A stretch of DNA of 64,000 nucleotides from positions 53,572,121 to 53,636,120 of the forward strand of contig NW_024609880.1 of assembly GCF_016920785.2 (NCBI RefSeq), written 5' to 3'. The notes beneath the pieces are model-generated. The model was not told the DNA's origin and did no database searches. It was given only the letters and a program-made list of their open reading frames with translations. The stretch is from Ixodes scapularis. Its lineage: Eukaryota > Arthropoda > Arachnida > Ixodida > Ixodidae. Shown in pieces: positions 32,499-43,145 of the stretch; the stretch's first letter is position 1, and each line of letters opens with the position of its first letter. Position numbers and translations under genes: made by a program.

Positions 32499-33434
32499 GG
32501 CGGACAGTCCCTTCCACCGTTTCTGCGCCGCCGCCGTCGTCCACGCTTCTCTGGTTCTTCATTCGTCCGCGAGAGGGCGCCCTTACAAAAAAATTAGAAA
32601 TGCAATTGAAACTCATTGATAATTTTTGTAAGGGCGAGCGGCGGGCTGGAATTGCGAGGTGCAGTGATCGAATTGGCTGCCACTTTTTTCTTTTTTTATA
32701 ATTTTAGATTTACCAAAAGTTTCCCCTTTTTGATATGGGTGAAACTGCTTTATTGAAAACGACAAATCTTAAAGTATTCAGGTTTTGTCAATCAAACAAC
32801 CTCAACTCGTTCCCTGCAAGGCTGTAATCAGATATTTGCAGAGACTGGAAGTGACACGCAATAGCCAAATATGTCTATAGCAGATCGGGGTAAGTCTTGT
32901 GTAGGTCTCTTTTCTTGGGAAGGCACAGGAGCTCTATGGTCAACACTTCTACATTTTTCTCTGGAAAGTTCAATGTGAGGGCAAGTTCCAGTCCTGAAAG
33001 AAACCATAGGACATTGCCCTGGGACGACCTATAACAGCGATCAATAGAGCAGCTTGAAAGAGCTACTTTCTTTTCGTTCACCTTCGTATTTATTATCGAC
33101 TCTATGAAGCAATCTGTCAGACTAGAAATCTGCATGACCCGTTGGACCCACTTTCGAAGTAAAAAGTAATTTGAATAAAAAGTGGGGATCGCATGGAAAG
33201 CACGAAGCCTCCTCGACCCCTTCCGACCCAAAGCGTCCTTACGATAAAAGTTTTCTTTAGATAAAACATACTGGACTACTATGTCTTTTGGTATAAAATG
33301 ACCGGCATGAACTGTCCAGGGTTGAAGTCACCTGGGATGAACTGTGGTCAGGACGCGAGATCTCCTGCGACCTTCATAAAGTTATACCTGCGTGACGCTC
33401 ATTGACGTGACCTATAGTCCTGTAGATTGTTCAC

Positions 33435-33634
33435 CTGTTCCAACGACTGTCCCTGGCGGGAAGGGTCCCAGGCGATGAGGGTAAGGTTCCGAAACATCGG
33501 CGAGTTGAAGAAGTCGAACTCTGGCCGGGACAGCAGCTGCGAGTTGAGCAGGCGCACCGTCGTGCGGCTGCCCACGTCCTGCTCGAAGCCCTGCGTCGGG
33601 GCGTCGTTGAAGCGCAGCACGGCCTGGTGAGCAT
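33435..33634 (-). CDS. ST6Gal exon 4: sialylmotif L, second half
   Basis: Encodes DAHQAVLRFNDAPTQGF, then EQDVGSRTTVRLLNSQLL and NLTLIAWDPSRQG, ending SLEQ. This is the second half of sialylmotif L, which binds CMP-sialic acid; FNDAPT and DVGSRTT are diagnostic. The first two bases (AT) complete an Asp codon with the G left by exon 3. An N-linked glycosylation sequon (NLT) is present. Acceptor CGGCAG just above 33634, donor GTGAAC at 33434, phase 0 at the end. Confidence 0.95.
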
Positions 33635-33797
33635 CTGCCGGAGAGTGCGAGAGACGCCCTGCTAGAGATTCGTCCGGAAACTCTAACTATACTCGGCGTC
33701 AACTATTCTGCGTGTTGTCAGGGATAGCGTAGCTTCCCCATGCTCCAACCTGTCAAAGGTAGGTGCGGCACGGTGATAGTCTCACTAGTCTTGTCAA

Positions 33798-33895
33798 TAG
33801 GGAATTTTAGAATAGGGGCCGGCTCCTACGCTTTGGGTCACCCAAACAGCTTGAGGGACCCAAAGTTTTGGGACCCCCTATTTTATAACTCTCTA
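33798..33895. mobile_element. Miniature element with TA-GGGANTTTTAGAATA ends
   Basis: Left TAGGGAATTTTAGAATAGGG and the complement of the right end TAGAGAGTTATAAAATAGGG face each other, with CCCAAA/TTTGGG pairing near the centre. TA at each edge fits a mariner-type target. A larger relative with the same terminus is at 57064-57796. Confidence 0.7.
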
Positions 33896-34256
33896 ATGTA
33901 GCACAATATAGTTAACGCATTGAAATGGCTTCACAGGCGACATGTCGTGTCGACTAAACTGGAGAACGAGCAAGGCATTCCGGCGCATGTTCGCCTTGCC
34001 GTCAGCGCTTTTGGTATTCCGTGATGATACGATTTAATTCATTGCATCATCGATTTCTTTGGTCTTGCTGTTCATTCCCAGCTTTTGTTTTAATTAATCT
34101 ATTGTTGCACACTTCAAGAACGTCCACGCAAATCATAAAATTTTGCGTTTTTGCAACCACTAGTACTGAGTTTAACCCAGGATTTTTCTTAGCTTTCAGG
34201 AATGTGGTTTATTAATTCCAGAACGTCAACTAAAGTATACAGCATGCACTGGGGGC

Positions 34257-34640
34257 TCAAGATCCCTTTCGTCCCATGACAATAACTTGGGTTTTTCTTT
34301 TTAAACTCGACGTCTTTTTCTTGTTGGCGGAGCTTGGGTTTCCGTGTCGTGATCCTCCATCACTGTCATCCCTTTGGCTGGCATCTTCCGAGCTCTCTTC
34401 ACACCTGCCTTGATCATCCTCTATGGCATAATCGATGTCATCATGCTCGCTGTCTAAAAGATCATCCTCACTTCCTAACGGCAAACCATCTTTAAGTAGG
34501 ACATAGATTTCTGAGTCAGATAGTGGAATATAATGCAATAAAGCATCAATGTCTTCTCCCCTCCAGGGCGATTTGGCAGCAGATCGTTTGCCCGTAAAAC
34601 AAGAAAGAACAAAACATAGTATTTTTCTTTCTTGCAATAT
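34257..34640 (-). pseudogene. Acidic open frame, possible transposase N-terminus
   Basis: A minus-strand frame of 126 codons. It starts with a Lys/Cys-rich segment and continues to GEDIDALLHYIPLSDSEIYV, then a long Asp/Glu/Ser-rich region (SEDDLLDSEHDDIDYAIEDD) and a Lys-rich end. Acidic, Ser-rich N-termini of this kind are usual in piggyBac-type transposases, but no catalytic region follows and I see no matching terminal repeats. It lies in a sialyltransferase intron, in the same orientation, without clear splice partners. The assignment is tentative. Confidence 0.25.
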
Positions 34641-37600
34641 GTAGAATCATGGCGCCTTATTCACTACAACAGAAAATTGGACCACTCCAGTATATTTACA
34701 ACGCTGCTGACCAAAAAACAATTTGTGTACAGTATATGGCCCGCAATGCTCCTGTTCATGGTGTCCACCAGAGTGGATAAGCCACAAATAGATCACTTAC
34801 TGAACAATGAAGACTTATTGGACACTCATATTTATACATGTGAAACCTCAAGATTTCCGCGAAGGCATAAAAACGTCTAACAGAGGAGTAATAATTTTTT
34901 GCAACAGTTTACGACGTTTTTGCGAGGATGCACGTGCCTTACCTGGAATTTGTGGAAGATGCCATCTTGGATGCTGAATATGTCAACACCAGTGTAATGG
35001 TGGTGTCATCCAAGAGTAGCAATCGAAAATGCATATGTCCATTGAAGTGGATGCGGCCTGGCACTTTATTTGAAAAAATTTAATTAACCATGTCCACCGT
35101 AGTGGCCACTATGCAAAAAAAGGTTAAAGCATAAAATTCGGCGTCTGAAACATTTTGCAAAAAGACAATAAAAGTAAGACCCGAACTACGTAATAAGCTT
35201 TTAAATGTTAACTTTACTCCTCGCAGAACTAACTGACTAGAATCGTGTAAACGTTAATTTATTTCGACGCTTGGAAGTGTTCCGCTCAGAGACGTTCGTC
35301 CCCACGAAATTATTCGGTCGCTCTAATTTAATTACTGTTGCCAGGGGCACATCAGTAGTCAAACTTTGCCTTAGAAATACCTGTATGCGATTCCCGTAAA
35401 CGCATAGAAACCGTCTCTGGAAGCAGCGGTCCTTGACCTCCGGCTCAGAGTACCGCGACGTGTCTCGCTACGGACCTTGATGGCACTCGGCTCTGATGGC
35501 ACTCTGACCCTGCGCGGTATTTGATCCCTTGCGGTATTTGATCACGCGCGACAGAAAAATAAGACGAAAGCTTGAAGGTTGCGTTCAAGGTCGAAGCACG
35601 CAAGATCTCAAGGACTGCATCTTCCGCGTAAACGGTTATGGCTGATCCAGGACTGCAGGGTCCTGGACTTTTAACTGTTCACCGCCGGTCTACTTTACAA
35701 TGTCAAGTGATCTGGATGTCTTGCCGACATGATTGCCCGTTTGGGCAATCTTACGTCGCAACTTACGTTGCAGCTTACGTCGCAAAGCTGGGGAAGTGCA
35801 AATAACGATAAACTCACGGTAGTTCTGCAGTGATGCGATCTTTCTCGCGTTGCTGCCTAAATTATAACTTACCGTCGGTTTTCTCCGAGATATGGAGTAG
35901 TTGCTTTTTTTCGTAAACGAAACTAATGGAAGAAATACATTCCGCACTCTTCCATACGCACGCAGACTCGAAGACAGACAAAGGCACCGACGCGTACACG
36001 CACATTCGACGATGCATGCACGCATACGCACATGCCTATAAGTCCATGAGCAAACGCGCGTCTGTATATACACTCTCGCTCATTCATACGCACGCGATGT
36101 TTGTGCGTTGTGCGCCCGTGTTTTTTTTTTTTTTTTTTTTTTCCGGTGAAGTGGCGAGCGCGCTTGTCCAGCTACGATTTTACATGTGCACGCGCGATTT
36201 GTAATTATTTTGGCGGAGAGAGCGTGGTTTTCACGTGAAACCACAACTTTCGTTAGCTTGATTCTTAACCAACAGATGGCGCCTTCCAGACCTGTACATC
36301 AACGCACTAAATCGTGTGTGGTATTCTATACAGTGCGGTATTTTTTTTTACATCCTATATTGACATCACTTGTTTCTCCCTGCGCGAGCTTTGCGTGGAA
36401 CGCACTTTGGGTGCACTACTTCCCGTTCAAAGGGAGCAGCTGCCTACACTATAAACTCACGTTTGCAGCAAATGTAGACAGAACAAAACGCGCAAATCGT
36501 CCTGAGCTAATGGCGAGTTGCAATCTCGATAAAAGAACCGACGAGTCAAACATTAAGCCATACATACCGGTGCGCACTTAGCACTCTGAAATTTCCAGAG
36601 GCCAATTCCGCATATTTCAATGTGGTCAGATTTGTTTGACGGGTCGGCCGTTTGCTCGTGCGCGTGTTTAAGTATTTATAGATTAAAAAAAAAAAAAAGA
36701 AACGCGATGACGTGATAGATGCGGGTTTCCAAAATTCAATTATAGGTTGAGGAGTTAATTACCTAAATAAATAAATAAACCACTTCCTTTTGGCTAGGTG
36801 TCTCATTTAGGTGACTAGGGTGTGTATTTTAAGCAAAGCCATGAGACTGGAAAACAAAACAAATGACTTTAGGTCGTTTTTTTGTGCGTGTACGCATATT
36901 GAGTTTGGTAAACCCAAAGTAGGACTGGTACCGGAGTCTAACGCCTAATACATAGCAAAGGTTATGCCAAGGTTCAAAATTCACTCGAAGCATTAAGGCC
37001 CGCTCACAATTTAGCAGAGCAAACGCTGGAGAGGCGACCTCCTCTCCAGTGTTCGCTGTGCTAAAGTGGAAAGGTGTTGGAGGAGCTTCCCCTGAACTCT
37101 CAAGCTGACACCGAGTGTACTGGTGTGCAACATAAAATGCAAAATATGCAGAGGGTGGAGTGTGACATTGTATAAAAACATGGTGAATGTACGCACAAGG
37201 CATGCTGATGAACACTGAAACAGCGCTACATGTTGTTACACTAGCCTCGAGCGCATTGAAAGGCAAGGGTGCATCAACGCTAAAGCCTCTACACGTATCG
37301 CTCAGGCTCTAAAGTTTGATTTTTCATAGTACCTCATTGCCTTCAGGCTTGGTGTAAGCTGTCTCCTGATTGAAATACGTGTAACCTTCCGCACTTCTTT
37401 GGAGTTAGAAATCTCGCCCCTGCAGCTTACTTTAGACCAAAATTTCACCTAAAGTTTGCACTTTATACAAGTGTTCTCGTCCACGTCTGCGTGGTAAAAG
37501 CGTTTATTTTTTACTTTCTTTTGGTTCGTCAAAATGTTGCGGATTAACCGGTTAAAAAACTTAATCGCGATTAAAGCATTAATCGATTAATCGGTAGGTT

Positions 37601-37643
37601 AATCGACCAATTAACAAGTTTGTATGGTAAGCACCAATCAAAG

Positions 37644-38855
37644 CTGGCCCTAGCATAGTGTTATTACAGTAAACGCTAGAGGCTCAGCTGGCGCTAGTGT
37701 TTACGGGACTTCCGGTTGCAAATTGAAGCAGACAGCATGCAGTCTACATTTCCAGCCTCCCTGTGTATTCCTATGCGAAAACGCGCATGAATTATGTCTC
37801 TTTGCCGGAAAATAAGATGAATAACGTTTGTCATCTCGGTTGTACCGGATAGTATGCACTTTTATTGGTATTGTGAAAGTGTAATTGCTTTAGTCAAGGC
37901 ATTTTTATCTACCACTGAACGATGTTAAACTTCGCTCTATTTCAGGTCCAAACCTCTGTTTCAAGGAAGGTATGTGAAAACGAGCGACGATTCTAAGCAA
38001 ACTAACGATAAAAAAAAAAAAAAATGTAGAGTGTGTTTAAGGTTTGCTAGCATTTCGGTGGTGCTTATATATTGCTAATATGCCAGTCCTCTCATTGGAT
38101 GAAAATGACTCCGTCGTGCGCCTTTACGATCGGTTAAAGAAACATTCGAACGCAAAAAATAAAGCACGTGAGCTACGAAAGGTGTCTTTTTTATTATTTT
38201 CTATGTCGGGCAGTTTTTATCGGTCACATGCTCTCTAGCTCACCCTATTTGCAAAGATTTGGAGCGTGCGGGTGATGATTTGAACCCAGAACAAGCATCT
38301 TCGCACATATTCGATGAGCAGGAAGAATAAAGCAGTACTTATTTATTGCAAATCTGACTATATTACGTGGCTTTCAATTTATTTTGATCGTCTGCGTGCA
38401 CAAGGAGTTACTTATCCAGTGTTACTGCGTAGTTCTTGCCGTCTCTCTTGGTTTTCCACATGTCCTTCGTTCGTTTGGCACGCATACCCCCATGTTGGAA
38501 AACGTCGACGCCGTGTTCGCGCTAACAGTGTCCGACAGTGCACATAAATACACTTACGAAGCGGTTTTAACACCGTTTTTCATACCACGAATTTCAAATA
38601 AAAATACTGTAACTGACCAATTATTTCGTCTGAGTTATTGAGAACTGTTACAATGTGCCTAGTACGCACAAATTATTCGTGATATTTGCTCTTATAATCG
38701 AGCGCAGAGAGAAAATGCACTCGCTTTTTCCCATAAAAATGCATTACCGGAAGTCAATTTCTGACTGCTTGTTGTCTGCTTCAAAATGCAACAGCATACT
38801 AGCGCCAGCTGAGCCTCTAGCGTTTATTGTAATAACTCTATGGCCCCTAGCCCCA
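37644..38855. mobile_element. Inverted-repeat element, 1.2 kb
   Basis: Left arm GGCCCTAGCATAGTGTTATT then ACAGTAAACGCTAGAGGCTC. The complement of the right arm reads GGGGCCATAGAGTTATTACA then ATAAACGCTAGAGGCTC. Both continue AGCTGGCGCTAGT, so the arms match closely for about 70 bases and more weakly for a further 80. The interior contains no recognisable transposase. TTTTTGCACAAA-like ends and target duplication are not clear. Confidence 0.65.
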
Positions 38856-39144
38856 ACAACCTTCACTCGTGTCCACGGGTAGGTTGTAAGGCCAGACAAA
38901 GCATAGAACGATACTGGTACCGGGAACTTGCGCTTCCAGTTCGCAGCATGCTTTGAAGAATGCGTGCGTCCACTCCACAGCGGTACGGGACTACCAAAAG
39001 CGTTTCTCTAAAAACTTTCATTTGTCGCCCAAAACTTACGGTGTAGGTTGGCAATGAGGAGACCATCGGGGCAACAGAACACTGTGCACCCTAAGACCCC
39101 AACAAAGTCGCGACAGAATGGAATCCGGTGAGGCGATGACTTGC

Positions 39145-39281
39145 CGATTTCATTGCCGAGCCGCGAGCCCAGGAGGGAGCCCGCGCTGGATACAAGGGCA
39201 CAGCTGTTGTAGCAGCTCTCGTACAGGTTCGTAGTCGGAAAGTAGCGACTGTAGCCCATGCGCTTAAAAGGCTCCGTGTCC
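39145..39281 (-). CDS. ST6Gal exon 3: sialylmotif L, first half
   Basis: Encodes DTEPFKRMGYSRYFPTTNL, then NSCALVSSAGSLLGSRLGNE and I, the first half of sialylmotif L (CALVSSAGSL is diagnostic). The acceptor is CTCCCAG at 39282; the first base completes an Arg codon with AG from exon 2. The exon ends with one base of Asp at a non-canonical GC donor (GCAAGT from 39144). Using that donor restores NEI-D-AHQAVLRF, matching the family; the nearby GT gives the wrong phase. Confidence 0.93.
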
Positions 39282-39341
39282 CTGGGAGTGGGAAAGAGCC
39301 GGCTCAGCGAGCACACAGTCGCGCAAATCCTTCCTATACTC

Positions 39342-39534
39342 CGTTTCACCTTCACTCCGAGCGCAGCGGACGCTAGGAGCCATCCCAGCCAATCCAGCGT
39401 TGAGAGAGAGTTCCATGTGACCTTGAGCTCCCTGTGTCCTTATGCCCAACCGCCAGGTCACGCGATTTTCTCCCGGCGCTGGATCGGCTGGGATAGCTCG
39501 TAGCGTCCACTGCGCTCGGACTGAAGGTGGAACG
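39342..39534. mobile_element. Palindromic element beside ST6Gal exon 3
   Basis: CGTTTCACCTTCACTCCGAG and the complement of CTCGGACTGAAGGTGGAACG are equivalent. Pairing continues through GCGCAGCGGACGCTA and CATCCCAGCCAATCCAGCG / CGCTGGATCGGCTGGGAT. The element starts only about 60 bases from the splice acceptor of exon 3. Confidence 0.8.
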
Positions 39535-41422
39535 AAGTATAGATGTATCGTAGACGTGGCCACAGGAAGAACTCTGCACGCACATAACCTTTCGCTATGT
39601 CTGTCTGGTGTGGCCATGCGAAACAGAAGTTTCACCCAACTTGAGAGTTTGGAACTGGACAGTAGGCAGAAAAAAAAAAAAAAAAAAAGTCAATAACTGG
39701 GCTTTTAGTAGTTCAAGAAGTGGGGTGTCTAAGAAAAAAAAAAATATTTATATCCCCCAGAGCGAGAATCCTCAATAAATCCCTGTTACGAAAGTAAGTA
39801 AATGGGCAGGGCATTCCTGCAATTGCATATTTTGCTCCTGTCCTGGAGTTTTTTCGCGCGGTCTAGAACACCCCGCCATTGTTGGCGGGTGGTCGGAGAT
39901 TCCTAGCCCAGGCGTTGACTCAGGATGAGTATTACCGGAGGAATTACGAGAGGGCAACCGTCTCAATTGGATAGGCACGCTGACGTTTTATTTTGTTAGA
40001 CACGGGAAGCGAATCTGAAAGGGACAAAAAAGTGCGCGCACAGGAAAAGAAACAAAGTGTAATGCCATTGTTTCCTGTTTCCTTTCGGACGGACCCATAT
40101 ATATAGACGCTTTGCAGCAGCTGTGCATGGGCACCGCCATAACTGACCTTCAGTTTTTGTTTCCCCTAATTACGTTTACTTCACTTCATTATTACCATAG
40201 CAGGCTAGCTTATTGCCACCTTAGATTTTATTCTGTCCTCCTCCCCAGCATTGGCTTTTGTGGAGACTCGTCCGCACCAATTTCAGTGCCTCGGTATCTC
40301 GGTAAAACAAGAGAAGGTCAGCAATGGCGGCTGTATTCTGGCGAGTGTGTAAAGCGTCTATATGCCCTTCGCTTGTGGACTTCTGTTTCTTTCTGCGTTG
40401 ATTTTCTCTAGCCCGCGTCAATGCCAATAGAGACAGACGACCAGGAAGGTTTTGTACGCAATTGGACGTAGATCACACACACACACACAGACATACACAC
40501 ACACAAAACATTTTTTTTTGTGCGTTACTGTGAAGCATTTTATCTTTTGCCAGCTGCAATCCCTTTCTTTTCACCGTTAACTTGATCACTCATTTATCGT
40601 ATTTTCTCTAGAAGTGATGTGCCGAGACGTCCAACCTTGAGCCAAAAGTTTTGACACGGTGGATCACTTTTGACCGTGCGTTTGTTGTCACAGTAAGCTT
40701 ACGTCATTCCGTTAGACTGACTACAAGATCAGGAATTCCACAAATCCGTTAATTTTCTAGTAAATCCGCCGTGACCGACATATCTTTACAGCGTACAAGC
40801 TGGACACGTTGATCTCTACTCTTTACCTCCTTGCCGGTTACGAGGCGAACATGTTTCCTTGACAATACCTCACGGAACAGAGAGAGCAAGTAATGGGACC
40901 AATCAAGCAGCATTAAAAGCGCAAGTCATTGGGCCTTTTCTGTGTATATATGATTGGTTCAGGGATGACAGAAGACGTACAAAAACATGACGAACACCAA
41001 TGATGGTGTTTTTTTTTTGTTTTTTTTATGCTGTCTATTTGGTACTATATCAGCTCCTACCGTCGGCTGCGTCCGAACTTAAGGTTCAAGTTCATTGCCC
41101 TCAAGGACATTCCTAGGAAGCTCGGCGTTTGACGTCCCCACAACCCCTACAAAAGAAGCAGACGAACTTCCGCTCCGCCTCTGTTACACGAGGGAAAGTG
41201 CAAAAAAAAAGAAAAAAGAAACAGAACATCGGAAACACTTTGGCAATATAAGTTCATAAATATATATAAGCAAAATTTATGCAGGCGGAAGAGGTGAAAC
41301 GAAGCATACAGTGCTGAAGAAGAAGAAGAAGAAAATAAATGGTGCTATGGAGAATTTGGCAGCCTTGAAATGGCGCCGGCTACTCCAAAACGAGGTGAGA
41401 TTAGACACACGGTCTAACCCGA

Positions 41423-41472
41423 GTTTGGCTGCGCGACTCGTGCGTTTTCACTGACACGAGTCGCAGCCGAAC
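41423..41472. repeat. Hairpin GTTTGGCTGCGCGACTCGTG
   Basis: GTTTGGCTGCGCGACTCGTG pairs with CACGAGTCGCAGCCGAAC around a 12-base loop, with a two-base bulge and one mismatch. An intronic fold-back of unknown function. Confidence 0.8.
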
Positions 41473-42143
41473 GCTGACTCGTGGCCAATTATAGTGCACC
41501 ACGCTGGCTTCCAATAAGTGACGTAGAAAATCCACCATTACGGCCTTAAGAACCGTAGTAAAACAAGTCCGGCTGAATCAATATATCTGTAGGTGCATCG
41601 AGGAACTTTAGATGCATCTTGGATTAGCTTTGTTATTTTATCAAGCCGTATACACTTTTCAAAAGCCAAATAGTCTAGTTTTATTGTTGTTATTATTCTT
41701 TGACAAGCAAATCTTGCAAGAACTACTTGGCGCAACGCATAAATATAGCACAACAAAAACTTTTTTTTTTTTAATGCGCATTGTTTCTGAGCATGGCAAC
41801 ACCAATCTCAGTGCGCTATGCGGCGAAGAAGACGTGCGAGTAATGTTGGTGTTGCTTTCTTTTCCTTCTTTTTTTTTTTTTTTTTTCGGCAAGAGCCGAT
41901 ATTGGCGAGATCTGTCAGGGGATCTCGGCCCACGTGCGGTTCGTGTGGGTTCTGGCTGTGAAATTTATCCGCTAAATTTAGCGGTAGAATTTGTCCGCTA
42001 ACTTTGACACCGTGCTGTGGCGTAACGTGACGTCCAGGCGACACGCGAAACCTTGACGTCCTGTGACACTGTAACGCCACATGACACCACAGGTCGCGAT
42101 GTCATGGCACGTACATGACGTCACGGTCAGTGTGCAGTAGGAT

Positions 42144-42310
42144 TGCGTGTATAGACCGACACGCTGTTTACAAACAACCCCGTGTTTGCCCACACTAGGT
42201 GTAGGCACTGCGCGTGCGCACAAACCGAATTCGTGTGACGCGAAGCGTCTGCGCATGCGCAGTGCCGTTGACAGCGCCACCGCAGCTGCGTGACGTAGTA
42301 CCTCGGCTTC
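42144..42310 (-). repeat. Dispersed repeat with ACTGCGCATGCGCAG palindrome, minus copy
   Basis: Reverse-strand counterpart of 22616-22795. TATAGACCGACACGCTGT, AACCCCGTGTTTGCCCACAC, then TCTGCGCATGCGCAGTGCCG and GACAGCGCCACCGCAGCTGC appear in the reverse order. Confidence 0.75.
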
Positions 42311-42404
42311 CGCCGCCATTCACAAAAAAAAAAAAAAAAAAAATTCCCCCTCTCTTTTTTTTTTTTTTTTTTTTTGTCTAACGTTTGAAAAGGAGCAAGC
42401 CAAC

Positions 42405-42604
42405 CTGGTGATCATCCGTAGCCGTAGCCGACGAGCTCTGTCGAGCAGCTCCGACGGGGCCGCAAACTTGCGCATCTTGGGGCCCCTGGAGCGGACGTTG
42501 TAGCGGTACTCCTGGGGGTCCCTACCTCCGGCCCCGACCGGCCTGTTGCTATCCCACTGGGCGCGACGCAGCTGACGCACCAGCTGCACCCGGTAAGCTT
42601 CCAC
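42405..42604 (-). CDS. ST6Gal exon 2: stem region
   Basis: Encodes VEAYRVQLVRQLRRAQWDSN, then RPVGAGGRDPQEYRYNV and KMRKFAAPSELLDRARRLRL, ending MIT plus two bases of Arg. This is the Golgi lumenal stem leading to the catalytic domain and is the least conserved part of the family. Acceptor TTCCAG just above 42604 and donor GTTGGC at 42404 give phases that match exons 1 and 3. No Cys is present where mammalian ST6GAL1 has one. Confidence 0.85.
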
Positions 42605-42646
42605 CTGGAACGGGAGTCCATCGTGGAGTCAGGAGAGAGTTTAAAA

Positions 42647-42770
42647 AACCGTTTTCGCACATCCGCACACCCTCCGGTACGAACTGCGCATGCGCTACAG
42701 CAGAAGTCTCGCACATGCGCAGTTCGTACCGGAGAGACCATTGTGTCGTATCGTATGTGCGAAAACGGTT
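42647..42770. mobile_element. Palindromic element in ST6Gal intron 1
   Basis: AACCGTTTTCGCACAT (left) with ATGTGCGAAAACGGTT (right) is an exact 16-bp outer stem. Inside, CTCCGGTACGAACTGCGCAT pairs with ATGCGCAGTTCGTACCGGAG, a perfect 20-bp inner stem separated by GCG/CTACAG/TCTCGC. Non-coding. Confidence 0.88.
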
Positions 42771-42780
42771 CCCTAATTAA

Positions 42781-42840
42781 GATACCCGATAACGACACGG
42801 TGCATGCGCAAAAGCGTCGACAGAGTATCGGGTATCGTTA
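42781..42840. repeat. Palindrome GATACCCGATAACG
   Basis: GATACCCGATAACG at 42781 faces ATCGGGTATCGTTA near 42827-42840. It is a relative of the palindrome at 11512-11552. Confidence 0.6.
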
Positions 42841-42955
42841 CCGGAGTTGTCCTAACAATCCACTAAAACTATCTAGTGTTTTAGACTCCCGGTAGGGAAG
42901 AGCGTCTCGACTGCTGTCATCCGAAGAAAAATGAGGTCTCGCTTTCTAAAACATG

Positions 42956-42963
42956 CCCCCCCC

Positions 42964-42994
<31 letters not shown>

Positions 42995-42998
42995 ACAC
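42956..42998. repeat. C homopolymer joined to CA microsatellite
   Basis: About 25 C followed by (AC)9. The length of such homopolymers in an assembly is often unreliable. Confidence 0.85.
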
Positions 42999-43145
42999 GG
43001 GTTGGTACGCCCATGCGGTTGAGTAAACATGGTTAAAATTGCGCACAAAAAGACAGGGAAAGAGGAGGGAAGCACGTGGACGACAGACAAGCACACACTT
43101 ACAACATTGTCCTATATCCCTGGCTAGCAGTGGTGCTGCACTGTC

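Larger units (their letters stand above)
22307..33434 (-). other. ST6Gal intron 4 (11 kb), transposon-rich
   Basis: Donor GTGAAC at 33434 and acceptor TGCCAG ending at 22307. Elements listed separately fill parts of it: a dispersed repeat (22616-22795), a hairpin (24291-24332), an AATC-type tandem repeat (26145-26345), a hAT-like element (27211-27780), inverted-repeat elements at 28232-29578 and 29828-30274, and one at 32319-32498. Other contents are poly(A) at 22375-22393, a GGAAAA tract (24678-24710), an (AAT)-like tail at 23596-23612, a T run (30711-30736), and an ATTT tract (31205-31232). No exon of another gene was recognised. Confidence 0.6.
33635..39144 (-). other. ST6Gal intron 3 (GC-AG)
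   Basis: A 5.5-kb intron with donor GCAAGT (39144 downward) and acceptor CCGGCAG at 33635. It contains a 98-base miniature element (33798-33895), a possible transposase remnant (34257-34640), a T run (36119-36142), an A run (36683-36698), a segment of ATTAATCGATTAATCG-type palindromes (37550-37610) and a 1.2-kb inverted-repeat element (37644-38855). The remainder shows nothing recognisable. Confidence 0.7.
39282..42404 (-). other. ST6Gal intron 2
   Basis: Donor GTTGGC at 42404, acceptor at 39282. Holds a palindrome immediately next to the exon (39342-39534), poly(A) tracts at 39670-39688 and 39733-39744, a CA repeat (40474-40504), a hairpin at 41423-41472, T runs at 41760-41773 and 41870-41886, minisatellite-like TGACGTC...TGTGACA sequence (42015-42130), the minus copy of a dispersed repeat (42144-42310), and adjacent A and T runs (42323-42375). 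Confidence 0.65.

Noticed and set aside
32875..33231. 118-codon minus-strand frame sharing GRKGS with the acidic frame at 34257
   Set aside because: The five-residue match is too short, and a sialyltransferase exon lies between the two; no splice evidence.
39139..39142. GT donor four bases past the GC donor of sialyltransferase exon 3
   Set aside because: It leaves two bases of a split codon where the next exon needs one, so it would shift frame within sialylmotif L.
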